Shown in pieces: positions 22,164-33,101 of a stretch of 64,000 nucleotides of DNA. This DNA is from Petrolisthes cinctipes. Its lineage: Eukaryota > Arthropoda > Malacostraca > Decapoda > Porcellanidae. The DNA is taken from positions 917,194 to 981,193 of the forward strand of contig JAWQEG010001359.1 in NCBI GenBank assembly GCA_033782935.1. The letters are read 5' to 3'. The notes under the pieces are model-generated. The model had not been told where the DNA came from and searched no databases. It worked only from the letters and a program-made list of their open reading frames with translations. A program made the position numbers and the translations under genes. The first letter of the stretch is position 1; each line of letters opens with the position of its first letter.

Positions 22164-23202
22164 TATCATCAACTATACCAGGGTCGTGGGGGTGGAATAT
22201 GATGAACAATATGATGAGTAAATGCAACTTTCTCCACTTCATATATAGACGACCACCCAGAAGACTTTGGGAGGAAATATGGAAAAGAAAAAGAAAACTT
22301 TAACCAAAAGGGAAGTTAGGAAATAACCAAATAATAGGAAAAATTGTGATAAATTAATATATTGAAAAATAGAAAATAAACCAAATAGGAAATAAATGTG
22401 AAAAATTAATATATTGAAAATTAGAAAAATAATCCAAATAATGAGAAATAAATGTGATGAATTAATATATTGAAAATTAGAAAATAAGCCAAATAATGGG
22501 AAATAATTGTTATAAATGAAAATAGGGAAAAAGTTGAAAAGTTAAAGTTGGAAGTTGGCCTGAAGTCAAATAGAACACAATTCATCCATTGAGCTATGAA
22601 ACCAGCTCATATTTTTTTTGTGTAGAACTGTGGGTGTTAAGTGACACTTAGTTTTAATGGGAAGAGGTGGTGATGGACCCCCATTCCATAGGCTCTTCCA
22701 AAAGACAGTCAGGACATTTGTCAGGGCCCCTGTATCACTTACTGCATTCTGGGTTGTCATACCTTGCAGAGTCTGAGGTTTGAATGAAGGTAAATGAAGA
22801 TGAATGTGTAAAACTCAGATCATCCTTGGGATAATCGCGGGTGGGTTTAGTGACGGTAGAACCTTATTGAAGTTCTCCCGGGGTTATAGGCTTGACGGAG
22901 GAGTCTGACTGGGACGATGTGTCAATAATATCTATGGTATTTAATATGTGAGGTAGGGTAGAGAATTCTTTCCTGCGGGAAGGAAATACAGTCTAATGAC
23001 TGGAGGAGAAAAAGTTGGCAGTGTATCAACACTGACTAACAAGTTTGGATGAATAGTGTCTGATGTTGTTCAGTAAGGTGTAGTGATAGTGACAATAGGA
23101 ATGTATGTAAAGAGTAAAAGGGGGAATTGAACTAAAAATTTAAGGGGATTTTTAAAAAAAATAATTTTCACGGTAAGTTCCAGCTAAGGAAGGCGGGACG
23201 TG

Positions 23203-25034
23203 TGTAACACCCCTATTTTTATATGTATTGTTATTTAGAATATTTACGGGTATTAGGATAGGCTTTTAGTGTAAGGTTGTAGGGAGTAGCCAGGCTGAGA
23301 TTATCCCTGACGAATAATCTCGGTGGTGGGCTTCTAAAAATGTTAAGGTGAGAAAAAGTACGAATAATGTTTATAGTTAGAGGTTATAGATGAATTATAG
23401 AAATAATTATTATAGTTAGGTAAATAGGTGAAATAGAGGAATAATTGAAACTTAGGTGGATAGAGAAATACGTGGTGATTAAGAGGTGAATGTAAAATAA
23501 TTAATTGGATACAGGGAATAACCTGCATTTATAATTATAATGTATAATTACGAAGCTAACATTCCTATGCTGTTACCTGCAATTTAATTGTAACTTACTT
23601 AGAAAATTAATTAGATTAGTTAGGGTCTAAAGTCGGGACAGTACATTTTCTTGTTGGCGGAACAATACATGCCTTGAATATGTAAATTACAGTAATATGA
23701 AACTTTAAACAAGGAAGAAGGCAATGTATTTGAGCACAATAATATGTGTAAATCATGTTATGTAATTATATACACCAGTAAGGATGGAACTGTTGAAATT
23801 GCCAGAAAATGAAATACGTTTGGTCACTACTTTGCTTAAAGGAGAAGTGAAGAGGGAGTAGCCTTCAGTATTTCCTTCTCATTTCTCGTCTGTTGGGGTG
23901 ACAGGTAAGAGCTCAACTAGCTCTCATCATATATATTGTATTGTGAATATAGTGAGTGGTGAATCACTTAGTCCAGTGATGGAATTTAAATAACTAAAGA
24001 ATATTGTGTGTTCACATTCAGACATAGTAACTAATATATGATTCTCATTTCTCGTCTGCTGGGGTGACAGCCATTATAGCATTCTCCCTTGGTGTATAGT
24101 GAACCACGTGGTACCAAAGAAAATTACGAACATTTGCTGGCAATTGAATAGATTCATTATTGTAATATTGAGATTAGGATGTGATTTTTTTTTATTGTAT
24201 TAGCTATATTTCGGCCTTGTGGTGAAAAATTTATTATTAGGAATTATTTGGGATATTGTGGGAGGAAGGACACTTCAAGTAATATTTTTTTTTATATATG
24301 TACTTAGCTCTGTAACTAGCGAGTCACGGAATTGTTCCTGTCCTAGTTGACAGAAAAGGGAGTAGGAACTGTATTAAGGGAGGGGTAATATTTCATAGTA
24401 ATAATTGTTTATTTTATATATGTGTGTTAGCTCTGTCAACTGGCGAGACACGGAATTGTTCCTGTCCTAGTTGACAGAACAGAGTAGGAGATATTAACAA
24501 TGGAGGGGAAACAAATTATTATTGTATTATCTAAATGTACTCGTGCCATACTGTTATAAAATAAACGGGTTTATAATTAGTTGAGTATTTCCGTCACCGA
24601 TATAACAAATAGACTGTGTTCCTATATAGATGTTAGTTCTCAATTCACAACACTGATCGTACCCCCGTTAAAATTGTAGTCTGGGTTGCTTACTCACGCT
24701 CCTATATAAGCTAACGCTACGCTACCCTTCCGGTGTGTGCTCACTTGGTTCCTTTGATCGACTTTGGTCTGGTGGTGGCAGCGTTTACCCAGTACTGGAG
24801 AGGAGCTGGACTTGTCCTTTGTATGATTTATTTTGGTATTCGCAAGGCAAGTCCTGTTCCTCATCGGTATCTTGTTTTTTTTTCCAGACCAGGTTGATAC
24901 AGCTATAGGATAGAGTAGTAGCATACACTGGTGGGTTTTTTTGTTTTGTTAAAGGCAGTGGGTTTTTGTTTTCCACCAAGAGTAGAGTAAAAATAGTCAT
25001 ATTAAAGTAAGGGGACAAAAATCGCGCTTTTACA
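23203..25034 (+). repeat. LTR 2 of the array (shared by both units)
   Basis: Nearly identical to LTR 1 and followed by the same CAGGTGGCTGCGG; serves as 3' LTR of unit 1 and 5' LTR of unit 2. Confidence 0.88.
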
Positions 25035-25770
25035 CAGGTGGCTGCGGTGGGATAAATCAGACCCGGAAAAATTGTTTTGGCGGAGATCCGTGGAATTGGG
25101 TCGGATGTTTAAGGTAGCAATAGTAGGACATAGTCAAGTTCCTCGAGAACTGACGGTTGACGGTGCTCAGGTAGTTCTTTATCGATCACCCGGTGCCCGT
25201 GCCCAATCAATTTATATAGTGATGAGAGATTAGAAATAAAATTATTAAAGTAAATTAATGGGTGTAAATGAAAACTTAAACCATTACAAATAGAATGGTA
25301 ACACGTAGTGCCACTCGACCCGAAACAATGGCAGAAGCCAAGTACAAAGTGAAATGGTTGTTGGTGATGTAGGAGCAGTTGCAAATTCAGTAAGATTCGA
25401 AATGAGGGAATTAAAGTTACTAACGGAACAAGTGACCGATATAGAGAAGAAAGGACACGAGTTAGATCATTTAAAAACAATGACAGGGCAAACTATATTA
25501 CACAACGTCTTAATTGCCAGCAATATAAGTATAAGTAAACACGCCAAGGGATTTATTGCTAGGCTCACCCAGTTTGTTACAGACTTTGCCAGCCCTAGAT
25601 CGTTGCTGTGTGAGGGATGGAGCTACTATTCTCCACGCCTTGTCATCCCCAGTCCAACTCTACCACCACCTCCTAACCAGCATTGCTTTCCCGTCACGAA
25701 ACCTAATCAGTGTTGCCCAACTTGGAACTGCACGGGTTGCGAAGATGATACTGGTGATGACAGTATATAC

Positions 25771-26255
25771 CTATAGTCAACCACTAGGAAACTGGCGGTT
25801 TAGGTGGGGCCGAATCGGGGATTTCCCCCCAAGCAGTGCTGCCACATTTGGCTTTCCAACCCACATCACTCTATCAAAAATCACACCAAAATGGCAACGT
25901 TTTCGTACAGTGGTGCACTGATTCTATAAATATAGTCTTTAAATGGTGAGAGCGAGGTCAGGAAATTAATGAGGTCAGTCAGGTCACTTCTCCTTTAGAC
26001 TCCACAATGGAAGGAAGAACACGTACCCCTGCCCACCACCCACACTGGCTCCATAGTCGTGAGAAGGAAATCATTTTCTACGTAAATTCGTACTTTGCAG
26101 AAGAAAATGTTCACCACGTACAAAATCCTATCAAGTCTTCCTTCTACACACACACACACACAAGTCATAGCCCTTCACTACTTACACCTGCCATTAATCC
26201 TTACCTCAACGGAGTCCTGACCTCACCCTACCAGGCGCCCTCCCTCCCCTCCCCC

Positions 26256-26286
<31 letters not shown>

Positions 26287-26596
26287 GGGAGGCAAAAGGA
26301 AGGGGTATGTACAAATTATGAATAAATGTACAAATAGTAAACAGACGTAAAAATAATAATAAAAAAATGGATAATAATTCAGAAGCACATTACTATGCAC
26401 TGGGACAGACAGACACATAAAATACAGATGAAGAAAGAGTAGGCTAAGGGGGGGAGGGAGGAGATTCAGGTGAAGGACTGCTAATCTACTGCCCTGTGGG
26501 CCCTGGGTAATCCCATTCTGACAGACCAGATGTGGCAACGCTGCTTGGGGCGGCTGCCCCACCTTCAGCCGCCAGTTTCCTTGTGGTTGACTATAG
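25771..26596. mobile_element. MITE A, second copy
   Basis: Same insertion as 20460-21287, duplicated with the unit. Confidence 0.75.
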
Positions 26597-26721
26597 TACT
26601 GAGGATGGTGAGTACGGTGACAAATAACAAAAGTAACAGCAGCAGCAGCAGCAACAACAGCACTACCCACCCAACAACAGCACCAGAACCACAACCAACA
26701 CTACGGAAGCAATCTATATTA

Positions 26722-27472
26722 CTATAGTCGGATTCAAATATGAAGCTAGTTTAGGCGGGGGAGCTAAGGGACTTCCTCACCCAACAGTGTTGTCATTTAA
26801 CCCAAACAAGGCATACAATATTTCATACCTTCGTTATTTTGTATTTGAAATAGTCTTCAAATCTTCAAAAAATTATTATATATGATAAACCTTGATTATA
26901 TGATGTTGTAAATGTGTTGATATTTATGATAATAACAGTCATTTATGTATGAAAGTGAATCCAGTACACATGACAACAGTGTACTACTCTGCGTTGTTGT
27001 CATATCTGTTGTGAAGGTGGTCAGGTCACCCCTCCTGGGTCTCAGGTCACTACCTCCTGGTAGGGAGGAAGAGGGTGACAGAGAGGGGGGAGGGAGGATG
27101 TCTATAGGTGCAGTCCAACACCTGAGACGTTCATTCATGATTCCATACTCATAAATACTTTATGTATTATATACTTTATATGTCAGATATGTACTATTGA
27201 ACATTGTTTTTTAAGTTTTTATTATAATTAATTATATATCGTTATGTGTGTTCGTTTTTTTCACATTACAGTAACAAAGAAATATAAAAAATAATTTCCA
27301 ACACTGACAACACTTCCGAGATGAACTGTAAATCACCCAACATGTGTTTGACGTCAAATCCCAGGTGTACAGTAACTCTCACACCCTAACCTGAGCAGAG
27401 TAGAGACAAGGCAACAATGTAGAGTAGGAAGGTTACCGCCCAAACTAGCTTCATATTTGAATCCGACTATAG
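26722..27472. mobile_element. MITE B, second copy
   Basis: Same insertion as 21413-22163, duplicated with the unit; 12 bases outside its right end differ between units. Confidence 0.75.
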
Positions 27473-28499
27473 TATCATCAACTATACCAGGGTCGTGGGG
27501 GTGGAATATGATGAGTAAATGCAACTTTCTCCACTTCATATATAGACGACCACCCAGAAGACTTTGGGAGGAAATATGGAAAAGAAAAAGAAAACTTTAA
27601 CCAAAAGGGAAGTTAGGAAATAACCAAATAATAGGAAAAATTGTGATAAATTAATATATTGAAAAATAGAAAATAAACCAAATAGGAAATAAATGTGAAA
27701 AATTAATATATTGAAAATTAGAAAAATAATCCAAATAATGAGAAATAAATGTGATGAATTAATATATTGAAAATTAGAAAATAAGCCAAATAATGGGAAA
27801 TAATTGTTATAAATGAAAATAGGGAAAAAGTTGAAAAGTTAAAGTTGGAAGTTGGCCTGAAGTCAAATAGAACACAATTCATCCATTGAGCTATGAAACC
27901 AGCTCATATTTTTTTTGTGTAGAACTGTGGGTGTTAAGTGACACTTAGTTTTAATGGGAAGAGGTGGTGATGGACCCCCATTCCATAGGCTCTTCCAAAA
28001 GACAGTCAGGACATTTGTCAGGGCCCCTGTATCACTTACTGCATTCTGGGTTGTCATACCTTGCAGAGTCTGAGGTTTGAATGAAGGTGAATGAAGATGA
28101 ATGTGTAAAACTCAGATCATCCTTGGGATAATCGCGGGTGGGTTTAGTGACGGTAGAACCTTATTGAAGTTCTCCCGGGGTTATAGGCTTGACGGAGGAG
28201 TCTGACTGGGACGATGTGTCAATAATATCTATGGTATTTAATATGTGAGGTAGGGTAGAGAATTCTTTCCTGCGGGAAGGAAATACAGTCTAATGACTGG
28301 AGGAGAAAAAGTTGGCAGTGTATCAACACTGACTAACAAGTTTGGATGAATAGTGTCTGATGTTGTTCAGTAAGGTGTAGTGATAGTGACAATAGGAATG
28401 TATGTAAAGAGTAAAAGGGGGAATTGAACTAAAAATTTAAGGGGATTTTTAAAAAAAATAATTTTCACGGTAAGTTCCAGCTAAGGAAGGCGGGACGTG

Positions 28500-30341
28500 T
28501 GTAACACCCCTATTTTTATATGTATTGTTATTTAGAATATTTACGGGTATTAGGATAGGCTTTTAGTGTAAGGTTGTAGGGAGTAGCCAGGCTGAGATTA
28601 TCCCTGACGAATAATCTCGGTGGTGGGCTTCTAAAAATGTTAAGGTGAGAAAAAGTACGAATAATGTTTATAGTTAGAGGTTATAGATGAATTATAGAAA
28701 TAATTATTATAGTTAGGTAAATAGGTGAAATAGAGGAATAATTGAAACTTAGGTGGATAGAGAAATAAGTGGTGATTAAGAGGTGAATGTAAAATAATTA
28801 ATTGGATACAGGGAATAACCTGCATTTATAATTATAATGTATAATTACAAAGCTAACATTCCTATGCTGTTACCTGCAATTTAATTGTAACTTACTTAGA
28901 AAATTAATTAGATTAGTTAGGGTCTAAAGTCGGGACAGTACATTTTCTTGTTGGCGGAACAATACATGCCTTGAATATGTAAATTACAGTAATATGAAAC
29001 TTTAAACAAGGAAGAAGGCAATGTATTTGAGCACAATAATATGTGTAAATCATGTTATGTAATTATATACACCAGTAAGGATGGAACTGTTGAAATTGCC
29101 AGAAAATGAAATACGTTTGGTCACTACTTTGCTTAAAGGAGAAGTGAAGAGGGAGTAGCCTTCAGTATTTCCTTCTCATTTCTCGTCTGTTGGGGAGACA
29201 GGTAAGAGCTCAACTAGCTCTCATCATATATATTGTATTGTGAATATAGTGAGTGGTGAATCACTTAGTCCAGTGATGGAATTTAAATAACTAAAGAATA
29301 TTGTGTGTTCACATTCAGACATAGTAACTAATATATGATTCTCATTTCTCGTCTGCTGGGGTGACAGCCATTATAGCATTCTCCCTTGGTGTATAGTGAA
29401 CCACGTGGTACCAAAGAAAATTACGAACATTTGCTGGCAATTGAATAGATTCATTATTGTAATATTGAGATTAGGATGTGATTTTTTTTTATTGTACTAG
29501 CTATATTTCGGCCTTGTGGTGAAAAATTTATTATTAGGAATAATTTGGGATATTGTGGGAGGAAGGACACTTCAAGTAATATTTTTTTTTATATATGTAC
29601 TTAGCTCTGTAACTAGCGAGTCACGGAATTGTTCCTGTCCTAGTTGACAGAAAAGGGAGTAGGAACTGTATTAAGGGATGGGGAATATTTCATAGTAATA
29701 ATTGTTTATTTTATATATGTGTGTTAGCTCTGTCAACTGGCGAGACACGGAATTGTTCCTGTCCTAGTTGACAGAACAGAGTAGGAGATATTAACAATGG
29801 AGGGGAAACAGAAATTATTATTGTATTATTTAAATGTACTCGTGCCATACTGTTATAAAATAAACGGGTTTATAATTAGTTGAGTATTTCCGTCACCGAT
29901 ATAACAAATAGACTGTGTTCCTATATAGATGTTAGTTCTCAATTCACAACACTGATCGTACCCCCGTTAAAATTGTAGTCTGGGTTGCTTACTCACGCTC
30001 TTATATAAGCTAACGCTACGCTACCCTTCCGGTGTGTGCTCACTTGGTTCCTCTGATCGACTTTGGTCTGGTGGTGGCAGCGTTTACCCAGTACTGGAGA
30101 GGAGCTGGACTTGTCCTTTGTATGATTTATTTTGGTATTCGCAAGGCAAGTCCTGTTCCTCATCGGTATCTTGTTTTTTTTTTCAGACCAGGTTGATACA
30201 GCTATAGGATAGAGTAGTGGCATACACTGGTGTTTTTTTTTTTTTTTTTTTTTTGTTAAAGGCAGTGGGTTTTTGTTTTCCTCCAAGAGTAGAGTAAAAA
30301 TAGTCATATTAAAGTAAGGGGACAAAAATTGCACTTTTACA
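28500..30341 (+). repeat. LTR 3 of the array
   Basis: As LTRs 1-2 but with more substitutions and a longer T run at about 30231-30254. Followed directly by the CAAG duplication and unrelated DNA. Confidence 0.85.
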
Positions 30342-30345
30342 CAAG

Positions 30346-31000
30346 GGTTGCATTGAACTGAGCCTGTTGTCTGTTTGTTGGGTTTTGGACATGTTGGACG
30401 TGTGTGTGTGTGTTGGTGGGTCCTGGGTTGCTGTCAAAATCTCTGGCAATGAATGAGAAGGTGAGAAAAGACAGCTGGAGGATCATTTCTCAGTGGTGGA
30501 AAAATGTGTAACTGTGTGTGTTGTCCGAGGGGTGTGGTAATTGCCCGGGTGACCAAAGCCGTTCCCAGAAACTCGTGACTCCTTGATTGGGCCAGGGGGA
30601 TTTTGTGGCAGTTTGGCCCACGCAGCTTCCTTCCTTGGCAGCCCTGGGGGGTGGTCACAAGATGTAGACGCCGCCACTCCAGGACCAGATATTAGATGGT
30701 AATCTGTTGCCACCAAATTAATATATTCAGAGTGAATAGATGAAGTTATTTATAACCTATATATATTATTGGAATTTCTTGCCAACATATTTTCTTTGTT
30801 CTAAATAACTGGAAATATATTCATAAATATAGGTAATTCACAGAAATGAGTCCTATAGAAGTAATGTTTTCATAACCTGCAGCAAACCGTGAAAATATAT
30901 TGCACTGAATTTATACAATCCATTTGTACTTCAATATATTAAATACTAAAGATATACTGCATATTAACTGTTAAATTGTGGACCATAGAGGTGTAGACAG
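30346..31000. other. No gene recognised
   Basis: Flank of the LTR array. Short open frames have no recognisable motif. Confidence 0.45.
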
Positions 31001-31447
31001 CTATACTCTGTTCAAAATTTGTGTTCCACTGGCCTCTTATGCTTAGATAGAAATAGATAGATAGATAGATAGATAGATGGAAAAAGAGATAGATAAAAAG
31101 ATGGAAATGGAGATAGATAGATAGATTGATAGAGATAGATAGATAGATGGAAAAAGAGATAGATAAAAAGATGGAAATGGAGATAGATAGATAGATTGAT
31201 AGAGATAGATAGATAGATGGAAAAAGAGATAGATAAAAAGATGGAAATGGAGATAGATAGATAGATTGATAGAGATAGATAGATATAGATAGATAGATAG
31301 ATAGAAATAGAGATAGATAGATAGATAGATAGAAATAGATAGATAGAAATAGAGATAGATAGATAGATAGAAATAGAGATAGATAGATAGATAGAAATAG
31401 ACAGATAGATAGAGGCCAGTGGAACACAAATTTTGAACAGAGTATAG
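31001..31447. mobile_element. MITE with perfect 36-bp TIRs, filled with GATA repeats
   Basis: CTATACTCTGTTCAAAA begins a 36-bp arm (31001-31036) exactly inverted at 31412-31447. Nearly all the interior is GATA/GATAGAAATA satellite, including three copies of a roughly 68-bp higher-order unit with GGAAAAAGAGATAG and GGAAATGGAG. Confidence 0.85.
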
Positions 31448-31723
31448 TGCCTTGTTCATTTCTCTGGTGTAGTTCTGTAACTGGTTCTTATTCAATACAA
31501 CCTGCACACCACAACTATATAATAATACTTATATTTCAACACCTTTTGGTCAACATTATCCTACAATACATTAATACCCTATTACCCTTTTTCAAGATGT
31601 GATAAGCACCAAGTCTAAAAATGGGAATATATTAAACCAAATATTAAACAAAATCTTTGCTCATCCATCAATTAAATAGGTTGTAATTTGTTATAAGAGA
31701 GTTGTAGAGTTGAGTAAATAGGT

Positions 31724-31762
31724 TGTGTGACCCTTTTCATACAGAGCGAAAAGGGTCACACA
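31724..31762. repeat. Perfect short hairpin
   Basis: TGTGTGACCCTTTTC and GAAAAGGGTCACACA surround a 9-base loop. Could be a structured RNA or a stump of a small foldback element. Confidence 0.6.
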
Positions 31763-31787
31763 CATATTCACTACCCATTTTTAATGT

Positions 31788-31853
31788 GGTAATTCTTTTT
31801 TGGTACATTGGAGTGCCTTGATTCCTCCAAAGTATGCCAGGAAACAGGACCAG
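31788..31853. repeat. Dispersed repeat also found at the window's right end
   Basis: About 62 bases with GGTGGTAATTCTTTTTTGG-like sequence and AAAGTATGCCAGGAAA recur at 63939-64000 with one or two changes. Confidence 0.7.
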
Positions 31854-32343
31854 AAGAGCAAAAATAATGGTGTTCTGTTGCTTGGAATAGTTTGAAGGAT
31901 TCAGTTGCTCCAGAATTACCAACACAAAACTTCCACTTGAAGTCTATATAATGAAAAATATAAAAATATAATTAATTATCTTTTGTCGGATCTGTCAAGA
32001 AACAACTTTTAATGACAACTATTAGTACACCACTACTACTGTTTTAATGTTCATAAAATGTTGGACATTGTTGTTACTGACAAATCTACGTCATCGTCAC
32101 AAAATATATACCATATTAATATGCAATGACTAACTTGAAGGAAGGAGCCTATCTTGACTTGTGGGGACTAATGGTGGTGTGGAATGTTATAGCAACACGG
32201 TGACGTGCTTAAATTCCACACTAGAGATATTATTCTTACCTGCAGTAACTATCATTATCGTTATGATGTAGAACATGAAACAAAAACTCCACCAAGTGTA
32301 TACTATTATCTTTGACCTATATTGAGCATTCATAAAAATAGTG

Positions 32344-32578
32344 CAGTCGTGGTCAATAATAATCATGCACATATGGGAATCTCAAACAATTTACTGTCTA
32401 ATGTTTTCACGTTCATATATGATGTTATTGTTTTAAGTAGTGCGTAGCTGCTTGTATTAAATTAAAAGATGGTACTTAATCTATTTATTGGAAAGTTTAT
32501 CAGCTAAGGAACAGAGGGAAGCAGTCAAAAGTTTACGTGAGTTACTCCTATATGGATGATTATTTTTGACCACGACTG
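32344..32578. mobile_element. Tc1/mariner-type MITE
   Basis: CAGTCGTGGTCAA.AATAATCAT at the left is inverted at the right end. A TA flanks the right end; the left has TG. 235 bp, non-coding. Confidence 0.7.
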
Positions 32579-33101
32579 TACCTAGCCATAGAACACTACA
32601 CCCAAGCACCCATCACCACTCAATTAACCTCCCACTGACACGAATCATATTGGTATGTGTTTCGGATACTAGAGTCGACGACACTGGAGGTTCACACTTT
32701 GTGGGTTACACACATTGACAACGCTGGAGTGATGAACGCGGCAGTGGAGGAGACTGTACCTATATGGTAATTACAGAAAGATTGAAGATAATAGAAAAAG
32801 TGCACCTCATGCTTTTTTACAACTATTTTTTTCTCCCTTTGCCATCTCCCACTGTTTAACACACTCATCTCAGTTTCGAGTCAGTCCCATTTATCCCTTC
32901 AAGTATCCATCCCTCTATTTCTTTTTTCTCTTGCAAGTAGACGGTATTAGATAACTTATCTAATACAATATAAATTAGCCTATTCTATAGGCCTAGTTTT
33001 GCCTTCCATTAAGAGCTTTCTCTCCATTCAATCTTCTCTGATCTTCAAGTAAACATTTCTTGACAATTAGCACACTGGGAGGTGCCAGGATAGAGTACAT
33101 A
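32579..33101. other. 3' flank of the DC-STAMP gene; no gene recognised
   Basis: AT-rich. The frame of the upstream gene would continue past its TAG at 33102 to a TGA at 33045-33047, giving 18 more residues including CANC. Confidence 0.4.

Larger units (their letters stand above)
19724..23202 (+). pseudogene. Internal region 1: deleted gag/pol remnants plus two MITEs
   Basis: After a possible primer-binding region (CAGGTGGCTGCGG), ATG at 19984 starts MVTRSATRPETMAEAKYKVK, the probable gag start, soon broken by a frame change. From about 20195 pieces of integrase follow, recognisable by comparison with 54.8-55.2 kb: the zinc CQQYK-type region joined to SKHAKG, VTDF and PRSLLC, with at least three deletions. 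Two MITEs fill 20460-22163. At 22250 the extreme pol C-terminus resumes (RRPPR-type), then AT-rich 3' sequence and a purine-rich tract (AAGGAAGGCGGGACG) before LTR 2. No functional protein. Confidence 0.75.
25035..28499 (+). pseudogene. Internal region 2: copy of internal region 1
   Basis: Same gag/integrase scraps and same deletions as 19724-23202, with a shorter CA run near 26260 and lacking 12 bases near 27512. All junctions are identical, so the deletions predate the duplication. Confidence 0.85.
17890..30341 (+). mobile_element. Tandem LTR retrotransposon array: LTR-internal-LTR-internal-LTR
   Basis: Three near-identical LTRs (17890-19723, 23203-25034, 28500-30341; 1832-1842 bp), each TGTAACACCCC...TTTTACA, separated by two near-identical internal regions (3479 and 3465 bp). 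The whole array lies between single CAAG duplications at 17886-17889 and 30342-30345, while the inner junctions have none. This is the product expected of unequal recombination between LTRs. The internal parts carry only scraps of gag and integrase of the family seen more fully at 53.7-55.8 kb, so both units are non-autonomous. Small differences between units (a 12-bp indel near 22206, different CA-run lengths) argue against simple assembly duplication. Confidence 0.88.
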
